Below are positions 27,589 to 36,438 of a stretch of 43,589 bases of DNA, one piece after another. Below the pieces are notes generated by a model, which ran no database searches, was not told the origin of the DNA, and saw only the letters and a list, made by a program, of their open reading frames with translations. The stretch's first letter is position 1. Each line of letters begins with the position of its first letter. Source of the DNA: Chitinispirillales bacterium (GTDB taxonomy: Bacteria > Fibrobacterota > Chitinivibrionia > Chitinivibrionales > Chitinispirillaceae). The DNA lies in the NCBI GenBank assembly GCA_031283085.1, contig JAITCM010000033.1:1-43589 (forward strand), given 5' to 3'. Both the position numbers and the translations under genes were made by a program.

Positions 27589-29592
27589 ATGATATTTGAA
27601 GAAGTCTTACAAAAATTCCGCGACATATCCTTTTCCGAGCGGGACAAAGGACGCCGCTTTGAGCGGCTCATGGCGTCTTTCCTAAAAACCTGTCCCCTGT
27701 ATAAAGACGATTTTTCTTCCGTTTGGCTGTGGGACGAGTTTCCGTCCAGGAAAGACTTCGGCTCCGGCAATAAAGACTTAGGCATAGACATTGTAGCCCG
27801 TACCAAAAACGGCGAATATTGGGCTGTCCAGTGCAAGTGCTACAAGGAGGATGCCGTTATTGACAAGGCGGCCGTGGATACGTTTCTCTCTACGTCCGGC
27901 AAGTCTTTTTACGATACGGATGATTTTAGCAAGAAAGTAAAGTTTGCCTGCCGCCTGTGGCTCGACACCACCAATAAGGGTTTTAACCGCGAGGCGGACG
28001 CGACCATCCAAAACCAGTCGCCGGAAGTAAAGCGTTTGGGGTATTATGATTTAATCGATGCCAAGGTTGACTGGCAAAAACTTTACGACGGCCAGTCCGG
28101 CGCAAAGGCCGCGGTCAAAAAGTATGAACCGCTACCGCACCAGCAAGACGCTATTTCGCGAGTTCATGAATATCTTAAAAAGAATGCCCGCGGAAAACTC
28201 ATCATGGCCTGCGGCACCGGTAAAACATATACGAGCCTGCGCATAGCCGAAAAAGAAACGCCAAAAGACGGGGGGCTTGTTTTATTTCTTGTTCCCTCTA
28301 TCGCATTGTTGGGTCAGGTTCTTAGGGAATGGAAGAACCAGTGCGCCAAGCCTGTGCACGCGATTTGCGTCTGTTCGGACGCCACAGTCTCAAAATCAGG
28401 CAAAACCAGCGGCGATGCCGCCCAAATGTCGATGGTTGACCTTGCGTACCCCGCCTCTACCGACGTAAAAAACATCAAAAAACAGGTGAAGTTTGCCCGG
28501 CAACGCCAAGAAACGGAGGGGGGGAATGTCGTAGTCTTTTCGACCTACCAGTCCATTGACGTTATAATTGACGCGCAAAAACATTTTCACAGGGAGAAGA
28601 CGGACAGTTTTCTCTTTGATTTAATCGTTTGCGACGAGGCCCACCGCACGACCGGCGTTACGCTTTCGGATGGCGATGACTCCGCGTTTGTAAAGGTTCA
28701 CGACGATAAGTACATCAAAGCCCGGAAACGTGTCTATATGACGGCCACGCCGCGGATATACTCCGACGGGGCGCAAAAGAAGGCCCGCGAGGCGAATGCC
28801 GCTATTTGCTCTATGGATGACCCTGAGATGTACGGCGGCGAAATGTACCGCATCGGCTTCGGCGAGGCGGTGTCCAAAAACCTGTTGTCGGATTACAAAG
28901 TCTTGGTTCTTACCGTTGATGAAAGTTGGGTGAGCGACGGGTTTAGGAAGTCGATAGATGAAAGGGCGCGTGAAAAGAACATAGAGATAAACGCGGAGTC
29001 TATGCTTAAAATCGTCGGCGCTATAAACGCGCTCTCAAAAAAATCGTTAAATGAAAAGGAACTTTTTGGCGGGGTTGACCCGGCGCTCATGCGGAGCGCG
29101 GTGGTTTTTTGCCAAAAAATAGCCGCGTCAAAAGACGCCGTCCACTTTTTCAACATTTGCGCCGACGCGTACTTTTCCACGTTGACCGAAGAGCAGCGGG
29201 CGGAAGTCGTTGTCGTTGAGGCCGACCACGTCGACGGCACGATGGGGGCACAGGTTAGGGAGCGGAAACTTCACTGGCTCAAATCCGCCGACCCCTCCAA
29301 GCGCGAGTGCAAGGTACTGAACAACGTCCGCTGGGCGTCCGACCGCTTGGACCCGGAGCACGGCGGCGTAATCGGCTTCGTCTCCAACGGCTCGTGGCTC
29401 GACGGCAACGGGCTCGACGGCTTCCGCAAATGCCTTGAAATGGAGTTTTCGTCAATTTATGTCTATAACCTCCGGGGGAACCAGCGGACATCCGGCGAGC
29501 TGTCCCGGAAAGAGGGCGGAAAAATTTTCGGCTCCGGCAGCAGGACGCCGGTGGCGGTTACTATTTTGGTTAAGCGGGGGCGTAAAACCTGA
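27589..29592 (+). pseudogene. Type ISP restriction-modification enzyme, N-terminal part with internal deletion
   Basis: A 667-residue frame resembling LlaGI/LlaBIII-type single-chain enzymes. It has an Mrr-like nuclease at the N-terminus (E25, D67, QCK at 81-83), then a superfamily 2 helicase with GTGKT (209-213), DEAH (349-352) and MTATPR (384-389). At residues 575-582 the helicase block RECKVLNNVR runs straight into WASDRLDPEHGGVIGFVSNG, a segment that in family members lies after the methyltransferase NPPY motif. The end of the helicase and methyltransferase motifs I and IV are therefore absent, probably by in-frame deletion near 29325-29335. The frame ends after GGKIFGSGSR...ILVKRG, and the missing C-terminal part lies at 30297-31703. 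Likely inactive as a restriction-modification enzyme. Confidence 0.8.
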
Positions 29593-29607
29593 AAAAGGGG
29601 CACGGTA

Positions 29608-29931
29608 ATGGGAACCATGGAAAAATTAAAGGAAAACGGCATTTCGCTTGATTATAGCGCCTTAGCCCATTTATGCAAAAAGTATTGCGTAAACGAGCTG
29701 GCGGTGTTCGGCTCGTCTATCCGGGACGATTTTACCCAAAATAGCGATGTGGATATCCTCGTGTCGTTTCTCCGCAATTCAAACATTTCATTATTCGGGA
29801 TAATAGCGTTGGAAAGAGAGCTGTCGCGGCTGCTGGACAGGGAGGTAGACATCGTGGAAAAAGAATCCTTAAAAAACCCCATACGGAAAGAAAAGATACT
29901 GGCGAATATGGAGGTGATATATGCGGATTAA
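29608..29931 (+). CDS. mntA: MntA-like minimal nucleotidyltransferase antitoxin
   Basis: A 107-residue nucleotidyltransferase of the MNT family. The motif GSSIRDDFTQNSDVDILVSF gives G35-S36 and the metal-binding D47 and D49; D81 in REVDIVEKE is the third carboxylate. In known MntA/HepT pairs the enzyme AMPylates and thereby silences the HEPN toxin. The stop overlaps the HepT start by eleven bases, typical for this pair. It starts only 15 bases after the truncated restriction gene. The active site looks intact although the partner toxin is broken. Confidence 0.9.
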   Translation: MGTMEKLKENGISLDYSALAHLCKKYCVNELAVFGSSIRDDFTQNSDVDILVSFLRNSNISLFGIIALERELSRLLDREVDIVEKESLKNPIRKEKILANMEVIYAD

Positions 29932-30304
29932 TGAAAATGACTTGGCTTATCTAATAGATATTGCCGATTGCGTAATCGGCATTGAGGCGTTCATTAAAGG
30001 AATACGGCTTCATGAATTTGAAAAAGACAGGATGAGAAAATTAGCGGTGGAAAGGCTGTTAGAGATTACAGGCCAAGCCGCCAATAACATAAGCAAAGAG
30101 ACATAAAACGCGATACCGGCTATCCCGTGGAAAGACATTGTCGGATTACGGAATAAATTAGCGCATGACTACGGAGAAATATTGGCGGAAAGAATATGGA
30201 TGATAGCTAAAGATTCCATACCGGAATTAAAGCGCGAATTGGAAAATATTGGCGAGTTACAAGAGTACATCAATAAAAAACAGGGCGCCGCGGAAAATGA
30301 ATAA
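29921..30304 (+). pseudogene. hepT: HepT-like HEPN toxin interrupted by a stop codon
   Basis: The frame begins MRINENDLAYLIDIADCVIG and runs to SKET, where TAA at 30104-30106 stops it after 61 residues. The same frame then continues for 65 codons as NAIPAIPWKDIVGLRNKLAHDYGE and onward to a TAA at 30302. That downstream part contains the HEPN RNase motif Rx4HxY: R at 30149-30151, H at 30164-30166 and Y at 30170-30172. One nonsense change, such as CAA to TAA, explains the break. The short product would lack the catalytic motif, so the toxin is presumably inactive unless the stop is read through or is a sequencing error. Confidence 0.87.
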
Positions 30305-31703
30305 AGCCGAAATCTTCTACAAAGACATCGGAGACTGCCTCTCCCGCGAAGAAAAACTGAGGCTCGTCAAAGAGGCAAAGAGCGCGCTGAACCCGGAGTT
30401 TCTGGCGGGAATGGGACGGATTGAGCCCAATGAACACGGGGACTGGGTAAATATGAGAAGTTCGGGGTTTGGGGGGCTTATACCGGTGGCGCCGGAAAAG
30501 AAGTTTGATTTGAAAACGCAGAGCTTTTTTGTCGTGAACGCTATTGGGGTTGCTACGAATAGAGACATATGGGTGTATAATTTTTCTGAAAATTCGCTTA
30601 AAAATAACATGAAGACGATGGTTGATTTTTACAATGAACAGCGTAAGACGATTGAAAGCAAACGGGAAAAGGATCATAACGTAAATATTGACGATTATAT
30701 TGATACCGATTATCAAAAGATAAACTGGACTGTTAATCTAAAAAAAGATATAGAAAATAATGTTGCGCACAAATTCGATGAAAATGTTATAAAAACAGGT
30801 CTGTATAGACCGTTTACGCGAATGAATCTGTTTTTTGATACTAATTTCATCGAACGTCCCGGTATTTGGTCAAAATTATCGCCAACAGAAGACAATGACA
30901 ATCTTTTTATTTGTCTAACAGGCATAGGAGTAAATAAAGAATTTTCCGCAATTATTACAAATGTACTGCCGGATCTTCAATTAATAGCCAATGGGCAGTG
31001 TTTCCCCCTCTACCACTACGACAAAAAGCCCATAATCCCCACCAATTTATTTGAGGACGTCTCCGCCGATTACGTCCGCCGCGACGCCGTCTCCGACTTC
31101 ATCCTCTCCCAGTCCCAATCCCGCTACGGCCCCATGGTAACGAAAGAGGACATTTTCTACTACGTTTACGGCTTGCTTCACAGCCCTGATTACCGTACCG
31201 TCTTTGCCGGCGACCTCAAGAAAATGCTCCCTCGTCTCCCGCTTCTCGAAAAGCCCGCCGATTTTTGGGCATTTTCCAAGGCGGGGCGCGAGTTGGCGGA
31301 TTTGCACCTTAATTATGAGGACGTGCCCGCCCCGGATGACGTATTGATAAACGGCAAGCCAGCCTCAAAAGCCAGCTTTTCGGCGGGCGCGCTTCGTGTG
31401 CAAAAAATGAAATTTCCCGAAAAGGGCAAAAAAGATACCATCGTCTATAATCCATACATAACCGTCTCCAACATCCCTCCCGCCGCTTACGATTACGTAG
31501 TTAACGGCAAGTCCGCCATAGAGTGGGTAATGGAGCGTTACGCGGTAACAACGCACAAGGACAGCGGCATCACGAACGACCCAAACGATTGGGCGGAGGA
31601 GCATGAGAACCCGCGGTACATTTTGGACTTGTTGTTGTCGGTTATAGGTGTTAGCGTTAAGACGGTTGCTCTTGTGGCGGGGTTGCCGGGGTTGGCGTTG
31701 TGA
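30297..31703 (+). pseudogene. Type ISP restriction-modification enzyme, C-terminal specificity part
   Basis: From the ATG at 30297 this encodes 468 residues. It starts with AEIFYKDIGDCLSREEKL, which in Type ISP enzymes follows soon after the GGKIFGSGSR/ILVK block that ends the frame at 29592. The middle (30500-31000) is AT-rich and variable, as expected for a target-recognition region. The C-terminal half (FPLYHYDKKP, DIFYYVYGLLHSPDY, NPYITVSNIP, ILDLLLSVIGVSVKT) is family-typical and complete. A 16-codon upstream extension to 30249 lies inside the hepT frame and is not preferred. Whether it is translated alone is unknown; without the motor and methyltransferase parts it would have no known activity. 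Confidence 0.75.
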
Positions 31704-31843
31704 GGCTCAAACGAGCTTACTACACGCTCGTCCATTGTGGGATATACGATAAACCCGATTAATTATTTTAACGTCGGCATATATTATATTGTTATTAGTG
31801 TGCGGTATGGAAACCATCAATAATTTGGAGGTTTTACGAAAAA

Positions 31844-33037
31844 ATGAAAATTGAATCGATACGCCTTAAAAATTTCAAAGCGTTTCAGGATGTTGAAATG
31901 CGCGATATACCGAAACTTTGTGTTTTAGTCGGGGCCAACGGCACAGGGAAGAGTTCTTTTTTCAGCGTTTTCGGATTTTTGAAAGACGCGTTTAACGGCA
32001 ATGTGAATACGGCGTTGGCAAAGCTTGGCGGGGCTCGCGGCTTTGATGAGGTTATGAGCCGTAATTCATCGGGTTCTATTGAAATAGAATTGAAATTTCG
32101 TGAAAAACCGGCGAAAGATTCACCGTTAATAACGTATTTTTTGCAAATAGGGAAAAAGAACGGACGCGCCTGCGTTGAGAGGGAGATATTAAAATACCGG
32201 CTGGGTAGCAGCGGAAAACCGTGGCATTTTTTGGATTTTGAAAACGGTATCGGCGAAGCCGTGGTAAACGAACTTGATTCGGTAAAAACGGAAAGCGACT
32301 TAGTGAGAGAACCGCAGAACTTAAAATCAAACGATATTCTCGCCGTTAAGGGGCTGGCGCAATTTGAGCGTTTTCCGGCGGCAAGGTTATTGGGCGACCT
32401 TATTGAAAACTGGCACATTTCGGACTTCCACATTAGCCACGCCCGCCGCGAGCAGGATGCCGGCTATGCGGAGCATCTTTCGCGGGACGGCGAAAATTTA
32501 GGCCTTGTCGTGCAATATCTCTTTCAAAATCACAAAGAAACATTCGATAAAATACTGTCCGTTATGACAAAGCGTATTCCGGGCGTGGTTGACGCGAACG
32601 CGGAAACAGATAGCGAGGGGAAGGTACTGTTACGCTTTAGGGACGGGGCGTTTACCGATACGTTTCTTGCCAGGTTTGTTTCGGACGGCACAATAAAGAT
32701 GCTGGCGTATTTGGTTTTGCTTTATGACCCGAATCCGTTTCCGCTATTATGCGTGGAAGAACCTGAAAATCAACTTTACCTGTCAATACTCGTAGAACTG
32801 GTTGAGGAGTTTCGCGATTATGCTCGGCGCGGTGGGCAGGTTTTTGTTTCCACGCACAGCCCTGATTTCTTAAACGCTGTAGAACTCGACGAGGTTTTTT
32901 GGCTGGAGAAAAAAGATGGATACACAAAAATAATGCGTGCGAAAGAGAATAAACAAATAGCTGCGTATATGAACGACGGCGATAAAATGGGGTATCTCTG
33001 GAAACAGGGCTTTTTCGGAGGCGTTGACCCTAAATGA
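31844..33037 (+). CDS. AAA/OLD-like ATPase of a candidate defence pair
   Basis: A 397-residue SMC/RecF-like ATPase of the AAA_21 kind. The N-terminus MKIESIRLKNFKAF leads to Walker A GANGTGKS at residues 30-37. A long middle region holds the usual inserted domain, then Walker B LLCVEEPEN and the STHSPDFLNAVELDEVFWL block follow. It is coupled to the next gene by an ATGA overlap. ATPases of this type paired with a Toprim- or DUF-type effector occur in antiphage systems such as PARIS and OLD relatives. The 140-base gap before it holds a small ACGAGC/GCTCGT hairpin (31711-31731) and a GGAGG Shine-Dalgarno somewhat far from the ATG. Confidence 0.83.
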   Translation: MKIESIRLKNFKAFQDVEMRDIPKLCVLVGANGTGKSSFFSVFGFLKDAFNGNVNTALAKLGGARGFDEVMSRNSSGSIEIELKFREKPAKDSPLITYFLQIGKKNGRACVEREILKYRLGSSGKPWHFLDFENGIGEAVVNELDSVKTESDLVREPQNLKSNDILAVKGLAQFERFPAARLLGDLIENWHISDFHISHARREQDAGYAEHLSRDGENLGLVVQYLFQNHKETFDKILSVMTKRIPGVVDANAETDSEGKVLLRFRDGAFTDTFLARFVSDGTIKMLAYLVLLYDPNPFPLLCVEEPENQLYLSILVELVEEFRDYARRGGQVFVSTHSPDFLNAVELDEVFWLEKKDGYTKIMRAKENKQIAAYMNDGDKMGYLWKQGFFGGVDPK

Positions 33038-33597
33038 AATATTTAGCCTGCTTTTTGGAGGAGCAATCCGCTAAAGAAATGCTCAAAGGCATTTTACCGA
33101 GATTGCTGCCGGATGATATTGAACCTAAATATATTGTTTTTGAAGGAAAGTACGACTTGGAAAAGCAACTTGTGCACAAATTACAGAGATGGTTAGAACC
33201 GGATACGTTTTTTCTGGTAATGCGCGACCAGGATTCTTCCGAGTGCAAAGACGTTAAAAAAAAGTTGTCAGACTTATGCCGTGAGGCGGGCAAGCCGGAA
33301 ACATTGGTACGGATTGCCTGCCATGAATTGGAAAGTTTCTATTTTGGTGATTTAAGCGCGGTCGAAAAAGGCTTAGGGATAAGCAATATTGCCGGGCAAC
33401 AGAAAAAAGCGAAATACCGTGACCCGGACAGTATAATCGATCCGTCAGGCAAACTTAAAATATTAACAAAAGGCAATTATCAGCACATAATGGGTTCCCG
33501 TAACATCGCGCCGCATTTATCGCTTGATAATAACGCTTCGCGCAGTTTTAACGCGTTGGTGTCAGGAATAAAAAAATTACTTGCTACAGCTATTTAG
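33034..33597 (+). CDS. DUF4276-like protein, putative effector partner of the ATPase
   Basis: A 187-residue protein resembling the DUF4276 family. Conserved acidic positions are visible: E9/E10 in CFLEEQSAKEML, D65 and D67 in FLVMRDQDSSECKDVK, and E-rich IACHELESFYFGD near 106-118. The E plus DxD arrangement recalls a Toprim-like metal site. It begins inside the stop of the ATPase gene (ATGA), so both are made together. Families of this kind often act as nuclease effectors released or activated by the ATPase; the function here is inferred from family and context. Confidence 0.78.
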   Translation: MKYLACFLEEQSAKEMLKGILPRLLPDDIEPKYIVFEGKYDLEKQLVHKLQRWLEPDTFFLVMRDQDSSECKDVKKKLSDLCREAGKPETLVRIACHELESFYFGDLSAVEKGLGISNIAGQQKKAKYRDPDSIIDPSGKLKILTKGNYQHIMGSRNIAPHLSLDNNASRSFNALVSGIKKLLATAI

Positions 33598-33758
33598 GTG
33601 TTAGTATGGCATAGTTCGGTAGGAGGGAAATAATGTTTGAACTTAATAGAAAGTTCAACTGCGAAAAGTTTATCATCCTTGTCCCGACCATCTTTGTCCG
33701 CGAGGGTACGAAGGCCCATCTCTACAAGCTAAGATTGCGTTTTAGGGAGGACATCCGC

Positions 33759-34778
33759 TTGAAACTGATGATGACCGGCCTTGACCATAAACGCTCTCCG
33801 CTAAGCGTAAGGGAGAAGTTCGCGGTAACAAAGGAGCGTGCCGCAAAATTGCTGTCGCATTTTGTCAACGAATACGGGGCCGGGGGCTGCGTGATTCTAT
33901 CCACGTGCAATCGGATGGAGCTTTACGTATCAACGCCAAACGACGCCGATTTTCCGTTATCCGAAGCGCTGTGCGCTGCGTTTGGTACAGATTTTGCCGA
34001 ATACGGATACCACCTGGCGGAAAGGGGCGGCGACCGTGTTATGGAACACCTGTGCCGCGTCGCGTCAGGGCTTGACTCACAAATTATGGGGGACAGCCAG
34101 ATAATTACCCAGGTTCGCGAATCGCTGGAATTATCCCGCGGGCAAAACTGTACGGACAGTTGCATGGAAACGATGTTCAATATGTCGATACACGCGGCCA
34201 AGGTCATCAAAGCAAGAATTTTTATCAACTCGCCTGGAACGGGCTCCGTGCCGGAAAAAGCCGTGGAAAAGATAAAAACGGCGTGCCGCCTCCCTCTATC
34301 CGGCAAAAACGCGCTCGTTATCGGCAACGGGAGAATCGGCAGGCGGGTCTGTGAGTTATTGATACGCGAGGGCATGAATGTGACGGTTACGCTGCGCTCT
34401 CACAAAAAAGGCGTTGTCCAAATTCCGGATAAAGCCGGCACTGTCGGTTACGATGAACGATACAAGGCGGTGGAAAGGGCGGATATTGTGGTAAGCGCCA
34501 CGGCAAGCCCGCACTTAACCGTTTCAAAGAACGAATTGACACCGTTAAAACGGGTGCCGGAAATTATTGTGGACCTGGCGGTCCCCAGAGACGTTGAGCC
34601 GTCAATCAACGGGTTTGACGGCGTTACCCTGTTCACGATAGACGACATATCCGGCGACGGAGGGCATCTTCCGCCGGAAAGCGCTGTGATAATCGATAAT
34701 ATCATTGCCGAACACATTGCCAGGTATAACAGGTGGCGTTTGTATAAGGAAAATGGTCATTTCGACTTCGCTCAATGA
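33759..34778 (+). CDS. hemA: Glutamyl-tRNA reductase, C-terminally short
   Basis: Makes glutamate-1-semialdehyde from glutamyl-tRNA, the first step of C5 tetrapyrrole synthesis. The family start TGLDHKRSPLSVREK and catalytic C50 in STCNRMELY are present, followed by RVASGLDSQIMGDSQI and the NADPH fold ALVIGNGRIGRRV. The TTG at 33759 has a perfect AGGGAGG eight bases upstream and gives 340 residues; an in-frame ATG at 33633 also has AGGAGGG, but would add 42 residues with no counterpart in the family. The end is short: the helical dimerisation domain of usual 400-plus-residue enzymes is lacking, and the last residues derive from a repeat region. Near the stop lies a CTCAATGAC tandem motif. Confidence 0.87.
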   Translation: MKLMMTGLDHKRSPLSVREKFAVTKERAAKLLSHFVNEYGAGGCVILSTCNRMELYVSTPNDADFPLSEALCAAFGTDFAEYGYHLAERGGDRVMEHLCRVASGLDSQIMGDSQIITQVRESLELSRGQNCTDSCMETMFNMSIHAAKVIKARIFINSPGTGSVPEKAVEKIKTACRLPLSGKNALVIGNGRIGRRVCELLIREGMNVTVTLRSHKKGVVQIPDKAGTVGYDERYKAVERADIVVSATASPHLTVSKNELTPLKRVPEIIVDLAVPRDVEPSINGFDGVTLFTIDDISGDGGHLPPESAVIIDNIIAEHIARYNRWRLYKENGHFDFAQ

Positions 34779-34832
34779 CCGTTTTGCTCAATGACTATTT
34801 CGCTCAATATATAACAGGTGATGTTTGTATAA
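34725..34832 (+). repeat. Imperfect direct repeat across the hemA 3' end
   Basis: TATAACAGGTGGCGTTTGTATAA (as two blocks, 34725-34747) is repeated at 34810-34832 with two changes, 85 bases apart. The first copy is coding (YNRWRLYK in HemA). In the second copy the same register has TGA in place of TGG. Between them are CTCAATGAC motifs in tandem. This looks like a small duplication or insertion that rewrote the hemA 3' end. Confidence 0.6.
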
Positions 34833-34846
34833 AAGATTTTGACTTG

Positions 34847-35010
34847 TGTGTTTTCGCGCCGCAGTGCGGCGCATATGGCTCGGTGGCTTTGCCACCGGTG
34901 GGGGCGTTGCGGGGGAGTTTTATCCCCCCGCATGGGGGGTAGCGGAAAACAAAAAGGAGACGTATTTTTGGCTCCTTTTTGTTTGGAGCGTGGGGGGCTT
35001 GCCCCCCCTT
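34847..35010. repeat. Family B hairpin-string element, copy 2
   Basis: The 275-base gap between hemA and the siroheme gene is filled with consecutive hairpins: GCGCCGC/GCGGCGC (within the 30 bases identical to 24289-24318), CGGTGGC/GCCACCG, GCGGGGG/CCCCCGC (34909-34915 and 34925-34931), a 13-bp stem AAACAAAAAGGAG/CTCCTTTTTGTTT (34947-34959 and 34972-34984), and GGGGGGC/GCCCCCC. Order and flanks (GGTAGC before, GGAGCG after the central stem) match copy 1, while the central arms are unrelated in sequence. No gene is supported inside; an apparent frame upstream of the sirC start is element sequence. Confidence 0.75.
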
Positions 35011-35053
35011 AAATGATTTTGATTTAAATTATTTGACTTTAACCAGGCCATAT

Positions 35054-35554
35054 ATGATGACAAACCAAAAAACATTATTCCCTATATTTATCGATATAAA
35101 CGGCAAAAAGGCTTTGGTGGCGGGCGGCGGCAATGTGGCCGTGCGGCGGATAAGAACTCTCGCCGCTTTCGGCGCGGACATTACCGTAATATCGCCAAAC
35201 GTTACGGAATACATTGAACAAGCCGCGTTGTCAATTATTAATACTAATATTGATACTGATACCGCTGCTATCCGACTGATAAAACGAAAATACGAAGACG
35301 GCGACATCGCCGCGGTCAATCCGTTTCTCGTTATCGCCGCGACCGACGACAGTCAGGTAAATCGCGCTATAATGACGGAAGCGAAAAGCCTGAATATCCC
35401 GGTATCCGTCGCCGGTTGCCGTAATGACTGTACGTTCTATTTTCCGGCGATAGCGGAAAGCGGCAATTATATCGCCGGGATTATATCTAAAGACGGCAAT
35501 CACGCCGGCGTTAAACTAACGGCGGAGAAGATAAGAAAGGTTATCAACGGATGA
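35054..35554 (+). CDS. Precorrin-2 dehydrogenase / sirohydrochlorin ferrochelatase (CysG N-terminal type)
   Basis: A 166-residue protein matching the N-terminal half of CysG and Met8p. It opens PIFIDINGKKALVAGGGNVAVRR with the NAD loop near residues 24-30, then VISPNVTEYI and VIAATDDSQVNRAI with the aspartates near 98-100, and AGCRNDCTFYFPAI. It oxidises precorrin-2 and inserts iron to give siroheme. Two in-frame ATGs (35054, 35057) are both possible; the longer upstream frame comes from the repeat element. It overlaps hemC by four bases. Siroheme is what the sulfite reductase domain encoded earlier in the window needs. Confidence 0.9.
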   Translation: MMTNQKTLFPIFIDINGKKALVAGGGNVAVRRIRTLAAFGADITVISPNVTEYIEQAALSIINTNIDTDTAAIRLIKRKYEDGDIAAVNPFLVIAATDDSQVNRAIMTEAKSLNIPVSVAGCRNDCTFYFPAIAESGNYIAGIISKDGNHAGVKLTAEKIRKVING

Positions 35555-36438
35555 ACGGAACAATACGGATAGGAAGCCGCGGCGGTTCTCTGGCGGTCGC
35601 GCAGGCGCGAATTGTCATAGACGCGGTCAAGAAAACAAATCCGGGCATTAATTTTGAGACTGTCACAATCAAAACAACTGGCGATAAGATACTTGACAAA
35701 AGTTTAGACTCGTTCGGCGGCAAAGGGGTGTTCACCAAAGAGCTTGAGACCGCGCTTATTGACGGCGGTATCGACATTGCGGTTCACAGCTACAAGGATA
35801 TGCCGATTGACGAAACGGATATGTTGCCGGTTGTCGCGTTGTCCGTTCGAGAGGCGCCTTTTGACGTTTTGGCGTTGCCGAAAGGCGGTATCGCGGTTGA
35901 CAAGTCAAAGCCGGTCGGTTCCTCAAGCCTTAGGCGGACTATACAGTTTTCAAAGTTGTATGATGGGGTAGAGATAAAGGCTGTGCGGGGGAACGTACCC
36001 ACCCGATTGTCGAAATTGGATAACGGCGAGTATTCGGCGTTGATACTCGCGCAGGCCGGCCTCAACCGTTTGTCGCTTCAAGACAGAATCTCCCGCGTTT
36101 TCACGGTTGACGAGATGGTACCGGCCGCCTCCCAGGGAATTCTCGCGGTTCAGGGGCGGCGGGGTGAGGATTATTCTTTTCTTGACGTGTTTCATAGCAG
36201 AGAATCGGAAATCGTGTCTAAGGCGGAGCGGCGGTTCATAAAGACTTTGGGCGGCGGCTGCTCATCGCCGGCCGCGGTATACGGGCGGATAGACAATAAT
36301 ACTTTATTACTTACCGGGATGTACGTTGATTCGCGCGGCAATATCGAAAAAGGAAATATCGGTGGGGATATTGATAATGGCGAACGGCTCGGTGAGACGC
36401 TTGCCGCGCGTTTAAGAGAGAGGGCGGATAATCGATGA
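35551..36438 (+). CDS. hemC: Hydroxymethylbilane synthase
   Basis: Polymerises four porphobilinogens to hydroxymethylbilane. The 295-residue protein has GSRGGSLAVAQA at its start, the catalytic aspartate D83 in HSYKDMP, the substrate arginines in SSSLRRT and RGNVPTRLSKL, and the dipyrromethane-carrying C237 in LGGGCSSP. Length is typical. It overlaps both neighbours by four bases, so the siroheme branch genes are translationally chained. Confidence 0.95.
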   Translation: MNGTIRIGSRGGSLAVAQARIVIDAVKKTNPGINFETVTIKTTGDKILDKSLDSFGGKGVFTKELETALIDGGIDIAVHSYKDMPIDETDMLPVVALSVREAPFDVLALPKGGIAVDKSKPVGSSSLRRTIQFSKLYDGVEIKAVRGNVPTRLSKLDNGEYSALILAQAGLNRLSLQDRISRVFTVDEMVPAASQGILAVQGRRGEDYSFLDVFHSRESEIVSKAERRFIKTLGGGCSSPAAVYGRIDNNTLLLTGMYVDSRGNIEKGNIGGDIDNGERLGETLAARLRERADNR

